This document shows positions 63,396 through 64,000 of a DNA stretch of 64,000 nucleotides, one piece after another. The position numbers and the translations under genes were made by a program. The stretch is from Alteromonadaceae bacterium BrNp21-10 (GTDB lineage: Bacteria > Pseudomonadota > Gammaproteobacteria > Enterobacterales > Alteromonadaceae), in NCBI GenBank assembly GCA_030418115.1, contig JAUHQD010000006.1, positions 1-64,000 on the forward strand, given 5' to 3'. Numbering within the stretch: position 1 is the first letter of the stretch; each line of letters begins with the position of its first letter. The notes beneath the pieces were generated by a model, which was given only the letters and a program-made list of their open reading frames with translations, searched no databases and was not told where the DNA came from.

Positions 63396-64000
63396 GTGAA
63401 GAAGCTACTTTTACCTCTGATTATTTTACTTTGCCAATTTCCGGCACATGCCACTGGTCTGGATCATCTGGTATTTACTCCCCCTGCAGATAAAGCTAAT
63501 GGCAAACATATTGTCCTAATATCCGGAGATGAAGAATATCGTTCAGAAGAATTTATGCCGATGTTGGCTAAAATTCTCAGTCAGCGTCATGGTTTTAAAA
63601 CCACGGTGTTATTTGCCATTGATAAACACACTGGTGTTATTAACCCCAATGAAATTAGTAATATTCCTAACTTACAATCCTTGTACAGCGCAGACTTGAT
63701 GGTATTGGCCACTCGCTGGCGCAAGCTACCGGGGGAGCAACTGCAACCCATTCTTGATTACCTAAATGCGGCAAAACCTATTATTGCCCTGCGTACCGCA
63801 ACCCATGCTTTTAATAATGATGATTTTTATGGCGGTTACGATTGGCAAAACTTTGGTCTTAACGTCATTGGTGAGAATTGGTTGAATCATCATGGTGAGC
63901 ACAAAGTGCAGGGTGGTCGCGGCGTTATTGTTACAGAAAATGCCCAACATCCCGTTTTGAATAGTGTGACTGATATTTTTACTTGGTCAGACATTTATGG
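63396..64000 (+). CDS. ThuA-like secreted protein, cut by window edge
   Basis: An open frame from GTG 63396 runs off the right edge (201 codons seen). It has a signal peptide (KKLLLPLIILLCQFPAHA) and then HIVLISGDEEYRSEEFMPML, LSQRHGFKTTVLFAID and DLMVLATRWRKLPGEQLQ, a ThuA-like (trehalose-utilisation, glutamine-amidotransferase-like) fold. Secreted relatives are common in marine polysaccharide degraders and Planctomycetes, often fused to other domains at the C-terminus, which cannot be seen here. Divergent from the PAS-AraC regulator. Confidence 0.8.
   Translation, partial: MKKLLLPLIILLCQFPAHATGLDHLVFTPPADKANGKHIVLISGDEEYRSEEFMPMLAKILSQRHGFKTTVLFAIDKHTGVINPNEISNIPNLQSLYSADLMVLATRWRKLPGEQLQPILDYLNAAKPIIALRTATHAFNNDDFYGGYDWQNFGLNVIGENWLNHHGEHKVQGGRGVIVTENAQHPVLNSVTDIFTWSDIY

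Overview
The window looks like the chromosome of a marine, polysaccharide-degrading Gammaproteobacterium, most likely of the Alteromonadales or a neighbouring order (inferred from gene content, not from a marker-gene tree). The signs are a complete Na+-translocating NADH:quinone reductase operon with its maturation factors, the FabV enoyl reductase, several very large TonB-dependent receptors (TBDRs) with the TBDR plug motifs usual in that order, multidomain secreted glycoside hydrolases, a PEP-CTERM protein and sugar-type LacI operators. Base composition is moderate and the genes are tightly packed.

Layout. 1-4.6 kb: a truncated IS4-like transposase remnant, a TRAP transporter (dctQ-dctM-dctP, TakP type) and fabV. 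4.8-12 kb: nqrABCDEF followed by apbE and nqrM, so both the Na+ pump and the genes that flavinylate and mature it are together. 12-19.4 kb: a laminarin locus under two LacI-type operators, with a PEP-CTERM protein and a 2147-residue fusion of GH16 laminarinase, binding modules, calcium-binding repeats and a di-heme oxidoreductase. 19.4-22 kb: a small cassette island with two integron attC-like sites and no integrase. It carries a small zinc-ribbon membrane protein and an overlapping pair of unrecognised genes (a membrane protein and a cupin-like protein). 22-31.3 kb: TBDR, two flavin-dependent tryptophan-halogenase-like proteins and a JmjC/cupin protein on the minus strand, opposite a GH18 enzyme, with paired operators between them. 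31.4-32.5 kb: dinB behind a perfect LexA box.

32.5-47.5 kb is a mannan utilisation locus: a LacI regulator, two TBDRs, a GH5 mannanase and a GH26 mannanase, with TGAACCGGTTCA operators before both operons. The GH5 catalytic domain is split by about 677 codons of binding modules, and the first module is itself circularly permuted. 47.5-50.5 kb: an IS110-like remnant and an arsR-gapdh-arsJ arsenate detoxification operon with a 24-bp palindromic operator. 50.6-54.8 kb: a sugar isomerase-like lipoprotein, a 5'-nucleotidase/cyclic phosphodiesterase lipoprotein, a decayed sulfatase fragment and a DUF2750 gene. 55-58.5 kb: a periplasmic PstS-like protein, a porin-like protein and a membrane diguanylate cyclase in one probable operon. 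58.7-64 kb: prfC, argS, a PAS-AraC regulator and the start of a ThuA-like gene that runs off the right edge.

The items most worth a second look are the bicistronic cassette (20416-21947), the nested and permuted GH5/CBM architecture (37235-40372) and the laminarinase/di-heme oxidoreductase fusion (12918-19361). All family calls are from reading the translated sequence; no database search was run.
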